DNA of 58,578 nt from Nostoc sp. MG11 (GCF_014904695.1 NZ_JACXXN010000035.1:1-58578); one strand, 5' to 3'; positions 45,019 to 54,772 are shown, counted from the stretch's first letter. Translations and numbers: made by a program. The notes: generated by a model from the letters alone, not told the origin.

Positions 45019-46122
45019 TTAAGGCAAGATTTCTGGTTCAGATTCTCTCACTGTTAGGGTTACGGGGTTTAGCTTATTAGCCGGTGGTTCTAAAAGCTGT
45101 TGCTGCTGTGTAGTAGTTTTTTCGTTGACAGTAACCGTGTTATTTTGTCCAGATAAGGTATCGCGTTGGTTGATGAGATAGATGCTGATTAAAGTCAAGC
45201 CTACTCCTATCCACTGCAACGGGCTAAGAACTTCTGAGAGGAAGAGATTACCAAAAAGCAGAGCAAAAATCGGTGTGAGAAAAGTTAGGGAACTGAGACT
45301 AGTAAGACTACCACTAGAGGCAAAGTAGAAAAATAACCCGTAGGCGATCGCACTGCCAAATATGGTAGCGTAACCCAAAGCCACCCACTCAGACGCTCCC
45401 AGATTCTCCCACTGTTGGGATTCAACAACTGATGAAATTCCCCATAATGGTAATCCACCTAAAATCATGTGCCATCCCGTAGCAGATACCGGGTCAGCAT
45501 ATTTACACACAAATCGGATCATCACCGTTCCCACAGCCATTGATAGCGCGGCTAACAGCATCAACCACTCACCACTAGCAAATAAATCTTGCCAGCTACC
45601 TAGTGTGATATTTGCACCGGAGTCAAGAAAATTTAAAATCAACTCATCCGGTAAGCCAATCAAACTAATACCTGTAACTCCCAATCCTAAGCCTAGCCAG
45701 CCCCAAAAACCGATGCGTTCCTGGAATAACCACAACGACAGCAAGGCGACAGCCAAAGGTTGCGAGTCAATCATCACAGACCCTAACCCAGCACTAGTTC
45801 TGACTAATCCCTCTGCTAAAAAGCCTTGAAATAACGTCCCATCCACCAAAGCAAATAAGGTAATCCACAGCCATGCTGACCAACCCTTGGGCTGGGATCT
45901 ACCCATCAATGCTGCTGCGATTAAAATTAACACTCCGGCTGGTAGCAAACGCACTCCCGCCATGAATAGCGGTGTTGTGTGGGGTATTACTCCTTTCATC
46001 GCCACCATTGCCGTTCCCCACAGGAAAAACGGGGCGATTAACAATAGGGGAGCAAAGGGAAGTCGGGACTCACTGAGTTTCAGCTGCATGGGTTTGCTGA
46101 TGCCTTTATTTAACAAGCGCAA
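45019..46122 (-). CDS. EamA-family (DMT superfamily) transporter
   Basis: A 367-residue protein with ten predicted membrane helices in two EamA repeats (about 25-155 and 185-320). Features include APFFLWGTAMVAMKGVIPHT, SLWLFQERIGFWGWLGLGLG, and SLTFLTPIFALLFGNLFLSE. Members export amino acids, metabolites or drugs, with the substrate unknown here. The start may be the ATG at 46089, since the TTG at 46122 adds 11 residues before the first helix. The C-terminal 45 residues are polar. Confidence 0.87.
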   Translation of the reverse strand: MRLLNKGISKPMQLKLSESRLPFAPLLLIAPFFLWGTAMVAMKGVIPHTTPLFMAGVRLLPAGVLILIAAALMGRSQPKGWSAWLWITLFALVDGTLFQGFLAEGLVRTSAGLGSVMIDSQPLAVALLSLWLFQERIGFWGWLGLGLGVTGISLIGLPDELILNFLDSGANITLGSWQDLFASGEWLMLLAALSMAVGTVMIRFVCKYADPVSATGWHMILGGLPLWGISSVVESQQWENLGASEWVALGYATIFGSAIAYGLFFYFASSGSLTSLSSLTFLTPIFALLFGNLFLSEVLSPLQWIGVGLTLISIYLINQRDTLSGQNNTVTVNEKTTTQQQQLLEPPANKLNPVTLTVRESEPEILP

Positions 46123-46308
46123 AAATTGCTTTACCCAATTTTACCGAATTATGTAGTTTTGTGTTCTCGTTGGCGTAGCCTTTCCCACAGAAGTGTATTA
46201 AAGTCACCAAAGCGGTGATGAGTAATGAGTGCTGTTAGCGTAGCTTGTGCTGAGTAAAACGAAGTACATTCAGTAAACCGAGAAGTTCTGCGATCGCTCT
46301 ATATATTT

Positions 46309-47154
46309 CTAACCGAGTTCCAAACTTGTCACACCAAACACGCAATTAATAGGTAAGCTAGGCATTCCTTTGGTATACATCCGAGCAGTTTGAAAGACTG
46401 GCTGCCAGCCATAATGTTGAACTAAAGCGATCGCTTGTAAGTTGGCATCTGGCACATCAATAAATACTGGAACATCAGGATTTTGTGCAAGCAAGGCTTG
46501 AAATAGTGCTTTAGCAATCTTTTGATCATTGGCAAACAACGGCCCAATCCTAAAACCTGTATGGGCAGACCGGATAACTCCATAACCAACAAGATACCCA
46601 TCTTTGAGAACGCCTAATGCAGCACTTCCTGGTTGCTCAATCCAATGTCGCAGAAACAGCGAACGCCTAGAAGGAAAAAGTTGGCGATCGTAAGCCAGTA
46701 ACTCCTCAAAAGGTACTGTTCTCAGTTCAACGATACCAGGAGGCATAACACCGCCGCCAACCCCTTCATAACGAATATGGTTGTAAGCAATTTGGAAACC
46801 AGACTTTTTGTAATTATCTTGTTGAGCTATTACCCCATCTAAACCGATGTTACGGTCAGTAGCTAGATAAGCCATTGCTGTCTTCCAAATTTTCATACCC
46901 AACCCCTGCCCACGAAACTCCGGTTTGACAATGTAAAAACCCAGAAAACCGAAGTGTTGATCATAAGCAACAGCAGAAATACAGCCTACTGGCTCATCGT
47001 TCAACTCGCCCAATAAAAAACCGTTCTTGTCAGTTTGATAAAAAGATTGAGCATCATAGTTTCCTGGATTCCAGCCTTCAGCTGCGGCCCAAGTAATTGC
47101 CAAATCTACTTCCGACCTGTTCATCGGGCGAACACTGAAGTTATCCCTGGTCAT
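46309..47154 (-). CDS. GNAT-family N-acetyltransferase with a C-terminal second domain
   Basis: A 281-residue protein. The N-terminal GNAT domain (about 5-130) shows GFLGFYIVKPEFRGQGLGMKIW, the acetyl-CoA pyrophosphate-binding Q/RxxGxG/A motif. The C-terminal half (about 145-270) fits the Acetyltransf_18 type (LFPSRRSLFLRHWIEQPGSA, VFIDVPDANLQAIALVQHYG), which forms a second GNAT-like lobe. The acceptor is unknown. A repeat-rich spacer (46150-46300) follows the gene. Confidence 0.85.
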   Translation of the reverse strand: MTRDNFSVRPMNRSEVDLAITWAAAEGWNPGNYDAQSFYQTDKNGFLLGELNDEPVGCISAVAYDQHFGFLGFYIVKPEFRGQGLGMKIWKTAMAYLATDRNIGLDGVIAQQDNYKKSGFQIAYNHIRYEGVGGGVMPPGIVELRTVPFEELLAYDRQLFPSRRSLFLRHWIEQPGSAALGVLKDGYLVGYGVIRSAHTGFRIGPLFANDQKIAKALFQALLAQNPDVPVFIDVPDANLQAIALVQHYGWQPVFQTARMYTKGMPSLPINCVFGVTSLELG

Positions 47155-47610
47155 AAGATATTCTTGCTCCTGGACTGCTAAGTATTTAACTTCGCTTTCG
47201 CAAACTGAATGATAATTCTTAACATTTTTACACTCATATTTCGTAGTTAGGACTTAACAAACTTGAGTGGGTGACTCACAAAGGCGATACCATCATGAAG
47301 CCCCATATCCATACATTCTGCTGGGGTGACTTATTCTTACTGGGGCCACCAAATTGATGATAATGAGCTTTCTCAACTATCTGAATTTTTTGAATAAATC
47401 ACTTTAAAGTATTGACTTGTTTTTCCCGTCCTGCGAGGGAGACAATAATCACTTAAAAAACCCAAAATAAAAGATGCCTCTTCACTTGCAAAAAATGATT
47501 CTGTGGGAATTGGAGGGAATTAAGTGAACAGGATATGACATAATTTTTTGTTTAACCTTTGTAGACTGCGATTAATCGCGTGGCAAATAACAATACAGGA
47601 AGAAAAACTT
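47155..47610. other. Gene-free spacer upstream of the DUF937 gene
   Basis: About 450 nt. Short open stretches exist (for example SPISIHSAGVTYSYWGHQID in one frame around 47300-47370) but each is bounded by stops and has no start signal, so they look like decayed coding DNA. GGAGG-like sites near 47510 have no ORF after them. No RNA or repeat is recognised. Confidence 0.4.
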
Positions 47611-48135
47611 ATGGGACTTTTCGATCAAATTCTTGGTGCCGTCGCTAATCCCAATCAACAAGGCAGTTTGGGACAACTGGGAAGTATCATCAACACTGTA
47701 GATCAGTTAAGCAATAGCACAGGAGCAGACTCCTCTACTATCCAATCAGTTTTGTCAGTTGTAGGTAGTCAGGTGCGTTCTGCTTTACAACAAAAGCAAG
47801 CCACAGAAGGTAATGAAGCAGCGCAAACTTTGGTGAATCAATATGCTGGGAATTCTCCTAACCCCCAAGCCGTTAATTCGCTGTTTTCTCCTAACATACA
47901 ACAACAGGTAGCTGAATTTGCCGCTCAGCGCACGGGGTTGAATGCTGGCACTATTCAACAATTGCTACCTCTGCTTGTGCCTGTTGTGCTGAATTTCTTG
48001 AAATCTGGTGCGAATGCTCAGAATCCCCAAAGTGGCGGAAATCCAGTACTAAATTCTTTCTTGGATGCAGACGGAGATGGCGATGTTGATATTGCTGATG
48101 CTATTCAGTTAGCTAGTCGCCATATCAGACGGTAA
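47611..48135 (+). CDS. DUF937 family protein with a C-terminal EF-hand-like loop
   Basis: A 174-residue protein. The DUF937 body begins MGLFDQILGAVANPNQQGSL and has Gln/Asn-rich helices plus RTGLNAGTIQQLLPLLVPVV, a pattern seen in the family. Near the C-terminus DADGDGDVDIADAIQL matches a calcium-binding DxDxDG loop of the EF-hand or dockerin type. The ATG at 47611 is preferred since the family starts there; an upstream ATG at 47548 adds 21 unlike residues. Function is unknown. Confidence 0.85.
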   Translation: MGLFDQILGAVANPNQQGSLGQLGSIINTVDQLSNSTGADSSTIQSVLSVVGSQVRSALQQKQATEGNEAAQTLVNQYAGNSPNPQAVNSLFSPNIQQQVAEFAAQRTGLNAGTIQQLLPLLVPVVLNFLKSGANAQNPQSGGNPVLNSFLDADGDGDVDIADAIQLASRHIRR

Positions 48136-48243
48136 ACGAAGAGGAAAGGGTACTGGAGAGAGGTGGAGGAGGAAAGTACTTCCCTCTCTCGCTTGTCCCT
48201 CAATCTCTTCAGTATGCCCTTTTGTTTGTATAATCAACTGTTT

Positions 48244-48366
48244 TTACTGATCGAATAGGTCAATACCGTAGTAACAAAGTCCAGAGTTACAATCAGCCAT
48301 ATCAACTCGGACTTGATATGTACCGCTTCGATATCTTGCATATCTAAAGCAATGAAATTTCCACGC
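48244..48366 (-). pseudogene. Possible C-terminal relic of a secreted or small protein gene
   Basis: On the minus strand a frame without a start codon reads YRSGTYQVRVDMADCNSGLC and then YYGIDLFDQ before a stop at 48244. The residue pattern looks like a real protein C-terminus, but a stop at 48367 closes the upstream end. It lies just downstream of the frameshifted PIN toxin gene. No family is identified. Confidence 0.3.
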
Positions 48367-48430
48367 TCATTATAAAGCAATGCAATGCGTGCTAGTTGCT
48401 AACAGAGTGCGATCGCCTTTCACAAAAAAC

Positions 48431-48858
48431 TCACTGCGTCCAATCTTCCAATGTTAAATCAGGAATTTGCGAAAAATCCTTCTGGTTGCGAGTCACCATC
48501 ACAGCATTTACTGAAGTGCAATTGATGCTATTCGCAAATCTTTTTGTAGTCTTTTTTTATTGAGTTGCTGATTTTCTGTAAGCAACTGCTCATAGTAGTT
48601 GCAAGCAGCAATATCAAAGTTAAGTATCCTAATCCCTTTAAAAAATTCCTGCGTAGTCCACAACTGCGTATAAAGTCTTACTAAATTTTCAGATTCAGAA
48701 CGGTCGTTAATTTTAACAACCCATCCGTTAAATATTTCCTGGACTGTAATAATTATTATAGATAAATTAGGAACTGCCAAAGCAACCTTAGAGACAACAG
48801 CTTTGTTACCTTGCAGTAATAGCGAAACATGATCTGTATCAAGTATATAAAGGCTCAT
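48431..48858 (-). pseudogene. PIN-domain (VapC-like) toxin gene with a late frameshift
   Basis: The N-terminal 116 codons give a PIN nuclease: YILDTDHVSLLLQG with the first acidic pair, VQEIFNG with the Glu, and KDLRIASIAL with a further Asp. The frame then stops at 48508. In the next frame the expected ending follows at once: VNAVMVTRNQKDFSQIPDLT, then LEDWTQ and a stop at 48431. A one-base loss near 48510 explains this. The truncated product would lack the last conserved Asp of TRNxxDF, so the toxin is probably inactive, unless the base is a sequencing error. Confidence 0.8.
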
Positions 48859-48892
48859 TAATTTCTCTCAATCAGACCTTTAATCTCCTTTT

Positions 48893-49228
48893 CTAGTCGT
48901 GTATGTTACGTTCTGCTATAATATTTTCAGCAATTTCTGTAAAATCTGGGTCATCCTGAAACACACCTGCAAACTTCAGCCATGGATTTTCTGTTTTACT
49001 TTGAGACAATATAATTTCTACAGGTATTATTTCTAGATTTTCAAGATGAGCATACAGCAGTTTTTGCAACTCTTCTAAAGCTTGTTTCTCAGTGGAAGCT
49101 TCAACTTGAAAACTAGGAAATTCTAATACGTAAGCTGTTACCTTTTTTTGATTGTCACGTTCTAGCAAGATATGCAGCTTTAGGTTTTCAGGCTGGGATA
49201 AAGTGACTGTAGAAATATTGATAACCAT
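48893..49228 (-). CDS. Antitoxin-like protein, partner of the PIN toxin
   Basis: A 111-residue protein upstream of the PIN gene, 34 nt away and on the same strand. The N-terminal part (LHILLERDNQKKVTAYVLEF) and EASTEKQALEELQKLL resemble HicB-like partial RNase H folds. The ending FAGVFQDDPDFTEIAENIIA is typical of cyanobacterial PIN-partner antitoxins, where this acidic helix wraps the toxin. The mix of a HicB-like body with a VapB-like tail is the odd part. The annotation rests on context and these patterns. Confidence 0.65.
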   Translation of the reverse strand: MVINISTVTLSQPENLKLHILLERDNQKKVTAYVLEFPSFQVEASTEKQALEELQKLLYAHLENLEIIPVEIILSQSKTENPWLKFAGVFQDDPDFTEIAENIIAERNIHD

Positions 49229-49446
49229 AGGTTTTTCTTTTATAAAGCTTTTTTACGTCATAGCGTTTCTTAGAAACGATAATACAAAGCCACAAAGAAC
49301 TAAAATTTGCTCTTAATAAAATAAATATATAATTTATACACTATATGTTTATTGTAATTAAAAATAATTATTATCTACCAACATCTCTGTAATGATATCC
49401 TCAGCAATGAACGCCACTTCTTGCAGTTCGCACAGGGAGATCAAAG

Positions 49447-50742
49447 ATGTCCTTTACAAACTCACCGCCCCAACTGAAAAGAGAGTTAGGGGTTGCTGGT
49501 GCAACTCTGATGGGACTGGGTTCGATTGTTGGTACGGGTGTATTTGTCAGTATTGGAATTGCAGCGGGGATTGCTGGGCCTGCGGTAATTCTGGCGGTAG
49601 CAATAGGGGCAATTGTCGCTACTTGTAATGGACTCAACAGCGCCCAGTTGGCAGCTAATCAACCTGTCAGTGGTGGCACTTATGAATATGGTTACAAGTA
49701 TCTCACCCCCGCTTTGGGTTTTACAGCTGGTTGGATGTTTTTGGTAGCAAAGACTGCTTCGGCTGCAACCGCCGCTTTAGGTTTTGCCGGCTACTTGCTT
49801 AACGTCTTAGGTTGGAATTCCACTTGGATTGTTCCCATAGCCCTTTTATCTGTAGTAATCGTCACGCTGGTTGTTTTAAGTGGTATCCGACGATCTAATG
49901 TTGCTAATACCGTGATTGTCTCGGTAACGTTATTATCTTTGGGGTTCTTTGTCCTAGTTTGTCTACCGCGGGCTGCTGAGGTAGGGATGGACAATTTGAC
50001 ACCATTTTTTACAAGTTCACCAGGAGCGATACTCCATGCTAGTGCCTTGATGTTTGTCGCCTATACAGGTTATGGCCGCATTGCCACAATGGGGGAAGAA
50101 GCACGTTCACCAAGAGAAACTATTCCTAAAGCTATGATTGTCTGTCTGCTGCTGACAATGGTGCTTTATATAACAGTAGCAGCAGTTGGGATTGGGGCTG
50201 TGGGAGCAGATGTCTTAGGTAATGCCACTCAACAGACAAAAGCCGCTCCCCTAGAGGTAGCAGTCCGCAGTGTTGCTGGTTCGGGTGCTGCCTTTGTCTT
50301 AGCTATTGGGGCGATGACAGCGATGTTGGGTGTGCTACTGAACTTAATTTTAGGTTTATCCCGCGTATTACTCGCAATGGGACGTCGCTCGGATGCTCCA
50401 AGATTTTTGGCACGTCTTAACCAACAACAGACAACGCCATACTGGGCTGTGATATTTGTGGGAATAGCGATCGCCTTACTAGTACTTTTAGGCAATGTGA
50501 AAACAACTTGGTCGTTTAGTGCCTTCAGTGTCTTAATTTACTACGCAGTTACTAATCTAGCAGCTTTACGCCTCACCTCAACCGAGCGACTCTATCCTGT
50601 ATGGGTGGCTTGGATAGGTCTTTTATCTTGTCTTTTCTTAGCTTTCTGGGTGGAATCTTCTATCTGGCAAGTGGGTTTAGGGTTGATTGTTGCTGGGTTA
50701 ATTTGGCATAAAGTTCGGCGAACGATCGCGCGATCGGCGTAG
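49447..50742 (+). CDS. APC-family amino acid permease
   Basis: A 431-residue transporter with about 12 membrane helices. The first-helix signature is MGLGSIVGTGVFVSIGIAAG, with unwound Gly-rich substrate-binding region, followed by GGTYEYGYKYLTPALGF and GYGRIATMGEEARSPRETIP, which are typical of the APC superfamily. It should take up or exchange amino acids or polyamines at the plasma membrane; the solute is unknown. The start is ATG at 49447. No partner gene is adjacent. Confidence 0.9.
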   Translation: MSFTNSPPQLKRELGVAGATLMGLGSIVGTGVFVSIGIAAGIAGPAVILAVAIGAIVATCNGLNSAQLAANQPVSGGTYEYGYKYLTPALGFTAGWMFLVAKTASAATAALGFAGYLLNVLGWNSTWIVPIALLSVVIVTLVVLSGIRRSNVANTVIVSVTLLSLGFFVLVCLPRAAEVGMDNLTPFFTSSPGAILHASALMFVAYTGYGRIATMGEEARSPRETIPKAMIVCLLLTMVLYITVAAVGIGAVGADVLGNATQQTKAAPLEVAVRSVAGSGAAFVLAIGAMTAMLGVLLNLILGLSRVLLAMGRRSDAPRFLARLNQQQTTPYWAVIFVGIAIALLVLLGNVKTTWSFSAFSVLIYYAVTNLAALRLTSTERLYPVWVAWIGLLSCLFLAFWVESSIWQVGLGLIVAGLIWHKVRRTIARSA

Positions 50743-50988
50743 GATTATTTTTAAATCTCTAAATATCTCTCATAAGGATGAAATTAATTACTAACTATAG
50801 ATAGTGGCGCTAGTAGTTTAGGATAGCTAAAGTTAGTTAATAGTCCAGCATTCACTGTTGTTGAGTCACGATACTAATCCTGATGTTGCGGTGCTGGCGA
50901 TTTTCTGCCTATCTGGGTAGTCTGGATTGCCTCAACTAAACGTTTCATTAGCACAGCGACAGACACTAGCAAAACAGACATAACAGAT

Positions 50989-51519
50989 ATGAAAGCAGAT
51001 GAACTCCTGAAAAACTATGCAGCAGGCGTAAGAGACTTTACTGCTGTCAACCTGAGTGAAGCAAATTTAAGGGAAGCTAACCTTAGTGGAGCAATTTTAG
51101 ATAGAGCCACATTAGATGGAGCTAATCTGAGCCATGCTAACTTAGCGCAAACTAGTTTGATTGAGGCAGATCTCAACGGAGCAAATTTGAGCCATGCCAA
51201 CCTTAGTGGCAGCAATTTAGGTGGAGCCATCTTAGATGGAGCCATTCTAGATGGAGCATTTTTAGATGGAGCTAATTTGAGTCAGGCTGACTTGACTGTT
51301 GCCAAGTTAATTCAAGCAAACCTCAGCGAGGCGGAGTTACAAAAGACAAACTTGAAAGCTGCAAATTTAGATGGAGCCGATTTGAGTGGAGCAGATCTAA
51401 CCATAGCAGACTTGACTCAAGCCAACCTCACCCAAGCCGACTTGAACCAGACAAATTTGAGTGGAGCCAATTTAGATGGCGCCAATATAGAAGGAACAAT
51501 CCTGGATGAGAATTCTTAA
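50989..51519 (+). CDS. Pentapeptide-repeat protein
   Basis: A 176-residue protein made almost wholly of A(D/N)Lxx repeats, about 30 copies from residue 18 to the end, such as VNLSEANLREANLSGAILDR. This predicts a right-handed quadrilateral beta-helix. Such proteins are abundant in cyanobacteria and have mostly unknown roles; some protect DNA gyrase. The first 15 residues form a short helix with no signal peptide, so it should be cytosolic. A MITE-like palindrome begins 9 nt after the stop. Confidence 0.88.
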   Translation: MKADELLKNYAAGVRDFTAVNLSEANLREANLSGAILDRATLDGANLSHANLAQTSLIEADLNGANLSHANLSGSNLGGAILDGAILDGAFLDGANLSQADLTVAKLIQANLSEAELQKTNLKAANLDGADLSGADLTIADLTQANLTQADLNQTNLSGANLDGANIEGTILDENS

Positions 51520-51527
51520 TTACATTG

Positions 51528-51628
51528 GACTTCTTGCATAAGTCAATATTTGTTAAATCGAACCAAAAATAACCACAGATATTTATCTGTGGTTATTTTT
51601 GGTTTTATTCGGATTTTTGCAAGAAGTC
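51528..51628. mobile_element. 101-nt MITE-like palindromic element
   Basis: The ends are an exact 11-bp inverted repeat, GACTTCTTGCA (51528-51538) and TGCAAGAAGTC (51618-51628). Inside is a perfect 20-bp inverted repeat, 51561-51580 against 51585-51604, with a 4-nt loop. The interior has no ORF. The layout is that of a miniature inverted-repeat transposable element. The internal hairpin may also terminate transcription of the pentapeptide-repeat gene. No clear target-site duplication was found. Confidence 0.7.
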
Positions 51629-51712
51629 TATTTAATGCTGATTAAGGTTAAAGCCAGTTTTAAGCAGCTTTCTAAATTGTGATTTATTCAATTGAAAACT
51701 GCTATATCTACT

Positions 51713-53794
51713 TTAACCGTTTCCGCTAGTCTTCTTTCCTACTATCCACACTGGATCACCTGTTTTGATAGCACCGAAGTTAACTGTTTTACTGCCGCTA
51801 TTAGGCATATAGTATGGTGAAGGTAAAGCTCCTGAAAGTTTGAATTTAGGGTCAAGCTTCGTCGCCTGAGATCCCGCTGGTTTGATGTTGAAAAAGATGT
51901 TATTCGCTACACCAGCCGACGCTCCCAACGAATTGTTGATTTCATCAGATGAGTTATAGAAAATGTTATTACGAATCTCCTGATTATCACCATCCCCTTT
52001 AAAAAGCCGGAAGAAGGGATCTTTTGAGTTTTTAGCATACACTGTGTTGTTAGTAAACTTGAAATTGTCCCTTTTCTCCCTAAAATGGCCGACTACAGTA
52101 GGCCCACCTGTTTTTTCAAAGATGTTGTGATGGACATTCAAGTTTTGAAATTTAATCCCAAATGAGGCAAGGGGATAAGCGCCTCCGCGAATATAGTTAT
52201 GGTCAAATTCGATATTGTTGCTAGATACCTCGCAAGCGTAGAAGGGATTATCTGGCCCATACCAGAGATTATGATGTGCGTGGATGCTAGTTGGCTGTTT
52301 ATTAGCAGGGGATGCTAATGATAGCGTACTGCTAAAGGTAGAGTTATAAATCTCGCAGTTGTAACAGTTTGCGTGCCAAAGCTCCAAAGCCATTTGTGGA
52401 GTATAACCGCTTCCCCAAGCGTTCCATTTATCGACTTTAATATCTAAGTTATAAAATTTGACATTTCTTAAGTTCCCCTCTTTAAACTTGGAACCGCTGG
52501 GTTTCCCTACCCAATCCTCGCTAATTGTTCTCATTCCTCCGCCACCACGTTTTCTGGTGTCGATATTCATGTCATGCAAATTAACATTTGTCAGGTTTCC
52601 GATACCAAAAGCGTGTGATTGCTTACCACCTCCACCAGCGATCCGATTGTTATAGGAACTATCTGTAATGCTAATGTTGTAGATATTGCTACCAGATACC
52701 CTCTCCATATCGATCGCTGTAGTGGCATAGCTATTAAATGCCAAATCGTGAATTGTCAATTTATTGGCATCTAGAATATACATACCCAATTCATAGGCAC
52801 GATTTTTACCATCAAATTTCATGCGACTAATGGTTATGTTTTTAACTCCAACCAACCGCAATTCTCCGGTGAGAGTAGTTGAATTAACTCCTGAACCGAC
52901 AAGGTTTACTCCTGATGGTACTGAAACTTTTTTGCCTACATCAAAAGTCCCGGCTCCAATTTGAATAGTATATCCCTGGTCAGGAGGAACAGACGCGAAG
53001 GCTTTGTTTAGGGTACGCCAAGGTGAAGACTGTGTGCCTTTAGCTGTATCTGACCCTTTGGCGTCTACGTAATAGTATTTAGATTTTGAGCTAGTACGAC
53101 CTGCAATATACTGTTCAGGAATGCCCGAAGCTTGCTCAGAGCCACCTGCTAAAGCTTGACATAAAAAAGCTGACACATCAGCTCGACTAGCTAATTTATT
53201 GGGTTTTAGGGACTTAACATCGGGATAATTGACGACAAGATTTTTTTCGGTTGCTGCTGCTATTCCAGCATAGGCATAGCCAGGAATCGTTTTTGCATCA
53301 GTAAAGTTATTATTTAGCGTTGTAGTAGCAAACTGAGTTGGAGAGTAATTTAAGCCACTAGCTAAAGCTACTAAAGCTTGAGCGCGAGAAATGTTTTGGC
53401 TGGGATTGAATACTTTACCGGGATAGCCTGACAAGAATCCTGTTTGAGTAGCTGTTTCAATCGCATTGTAGGCCCAGTAATTCGAGGGAACATCGACAAA
53501 CTTAACTGAGTTACGAGTCTTTTTTGCGTTGGGGAAAGCCTTGTTAACCATTGCTGCGAACTCAGATCGAGTCACAGAGGAATTTGGTCGGAAAGTACCT
53601 TCTGGATAACCACTGATAATACCTTTGCTAGCCAGTTGTGTGATACATGATTGAGACCAGTTACCTTGAATATCTGTAAATTTAGATTGAGCTAGTTTAG
53701 GAGCTGCTATTACCAAATGCGTAACAGCACTAATCACTATTCCCAATCCAACTAGTAAAGCAAAGCCAGATTGCCATTTGCGGACTCTAATCAT
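51713..53794 (-). CDS. SLH-domain and right-handed beta-helix surface protein
   Basis: A 693-residue secreted protein. After a signal peptide (about 1-31) come three S-layer homology domains (about 37-215: FTDIQGNWSQSCITQLASKG, FVDVPSNYWAYNAIETATQT, FTDAKTIPGYAYAGIAAATE), which bind cell-wall polymers. The rest (about 240-690) starts with YYVDAKGSDTAKGTQSSPW, a DUF1565 marker, and continues as parallel beta-helix coils, a pectate-lyase-like fold. It may degrade or bind polysaccharide at the cell surface. Catalytic residues cannot be assigned. It is isolated, with 978 nt of gene-free DNA upstream. Confidence 0.85.
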   Translation of the reverse strand: MIRVRKWQSGFALLVGLGIVISAVTHLVIAAPKLAQSKFTDIQGNWSQSCITQLASKGIISGYPEGTFRPNSSVTRSEFAAMVNKAFPNAKKTRNSVKFVDVPSNYWAYNAIETATQTGFLSGYPGKVFNPSQNISRAQALVALASGLNYSPTQFATTTLNNNFTDAKTIPGYAYAGIAAATEKNLVVNYPDVKSLKPNKLASRADVSAFLCQALAGGSEQASGIPEQYIAGRTSSKSKYYYVDAKGSDTAKGTQSSPWRTLNKAFASVPPDQGYTIQIGAGTFDVGKKVSVPSGVNLVGSGVNSTTLTGELRLVGVKNITISRMKFDGKNRAYELGMYILDANKLTIHDLAFNSYATTAIDMERVSGSNIYNISITDSSYNNRIAGGGGKQSHAFGIGNLTNVNLHDMNIDTRKRGGGGMRTISEDWVGKPSGSKFKEGNLRNVKFYNLDIKVDKWNAWGSGYTPQMALELWHANCYNCEIYNSTFSSTLSLASPANKQPTSIHAHHNLWYGPDNPFYACEVSSNNIEFDHNYIRGGAYPLASFGIKFQNLNVHHNIFEKTGGPTVVGHFREKRDNFKFTNNTVYAKNSKDPFFRLFKGDGDNQEIRNNIFYNSSDEINNSLGASAGVANNIFFNIKPAGSQATKLDPKFKLSGALPSPYYMPNSGSKTVNFGAIKTGDPVWIVGKKTSGNG

Positions 53795-54772
53795 TAAAAT
53801 TATTACCTCAATTCATATTTTTTTCTGGTTTAAGCAGATACTAGTGCCACTAAAACATTCTAGAATTTTTTTTCAATTCCTTGGAAAATGTGTTCAAAGA
53901 TATTCCTTTAAGCAATCACCGCATATAGTGCGTGTCTCTGATACATAGTAACAAAATCAAAGATTAGGAGGTTTGGAAGTTAGACTGAAGCTGATATTGA
54001 GTCAGTAAAACAGTTCTTGAAGGGAACACGCAGCGATAGAGGTATGCAGTTATTTCAGAAATTAGCAACTACCACAAAGGTAAATTTAGGAACAAAGTAA
54101 TTGAGCTACATTGAAGATGAATTGTTCCACATCAATGGTAATTACTTAGCTATTTAGGTATTTAATGATAGATAAGATTTAGCGATCGCACTGCTCAACG
54201 CAATTAAAGCTAGTAAGTGAGTCAGTGCAAATAAACGAGAGTTCGTAGTTAGGGCTTCAGCCATTAAAATTCCCTATCTGAAAACTAAAGCCTGACTATA
54301 AATTAAGAGTATATTTAGTATTTAATTATGTCTTTACTATTAGTTAACACAGATGATGTTTAATCATGCCTAATTTTTTTCCAACACTTTAATGCGGTAA
54401 TCATACCCTTGCTTTACTAAAAATGATTGACGATAGTGAGCAAATTCCTCTTCACAAGTTCGCAGTCAGATAAGATTGTTAAATATGATACTTTACATAT
54501 CAATATAAATAACTAAATTCTAAGAGCATACTGTGGTGTTTAATGCTGTTGTGTTGTTTTTTGCATACGCGCAGAATAGAAGCAACAGGTATTGGTTTCA
54601 TTGATTTAAGTTTGCTCGAAGTTTATCGTCGATGTCGCGCACATGCACATCTCTACTCCTAGCGATCGCTTTATAGCTGTTATGAATAAATTAGTTCAAT
54701 ACATCCAACTAAAGTGCAACTTCAATGCGTAACAACTAAACAAGTAACGATGGCTATAATTGTTGAAATAAT
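53795..54772. other. Long gene-free spacer with degenerate palindromic repeats
   Basis: 978 nt between the surface-protein gene (minus) and the Crp-type regulator gene (minus). No credible ORF on either strand. 54241-54300 holds a degenerate inverted repeat (TAGTTAGGGCTT against AAGCCTGACTA) of a dispersed family. HIP1-type GATCGC is present at 54184 and 54663. The AT-rich part around 53860-53960 could hold the promoter for the surface protein. No RNA gene is recognised. Confidence 0.45.

Noticed and set aside
48156-48190. GAGAGAGG/CCTCTCTC hairpin after the DUF937 gene as a terminator
   Set aside because: No T-run follows, and the purine-rich stretch may pair by chance.
53795-54772. Hidden genes in the 978-nt spacer
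   Set aside because: All frames are short and broken on both strands, with no start signals.
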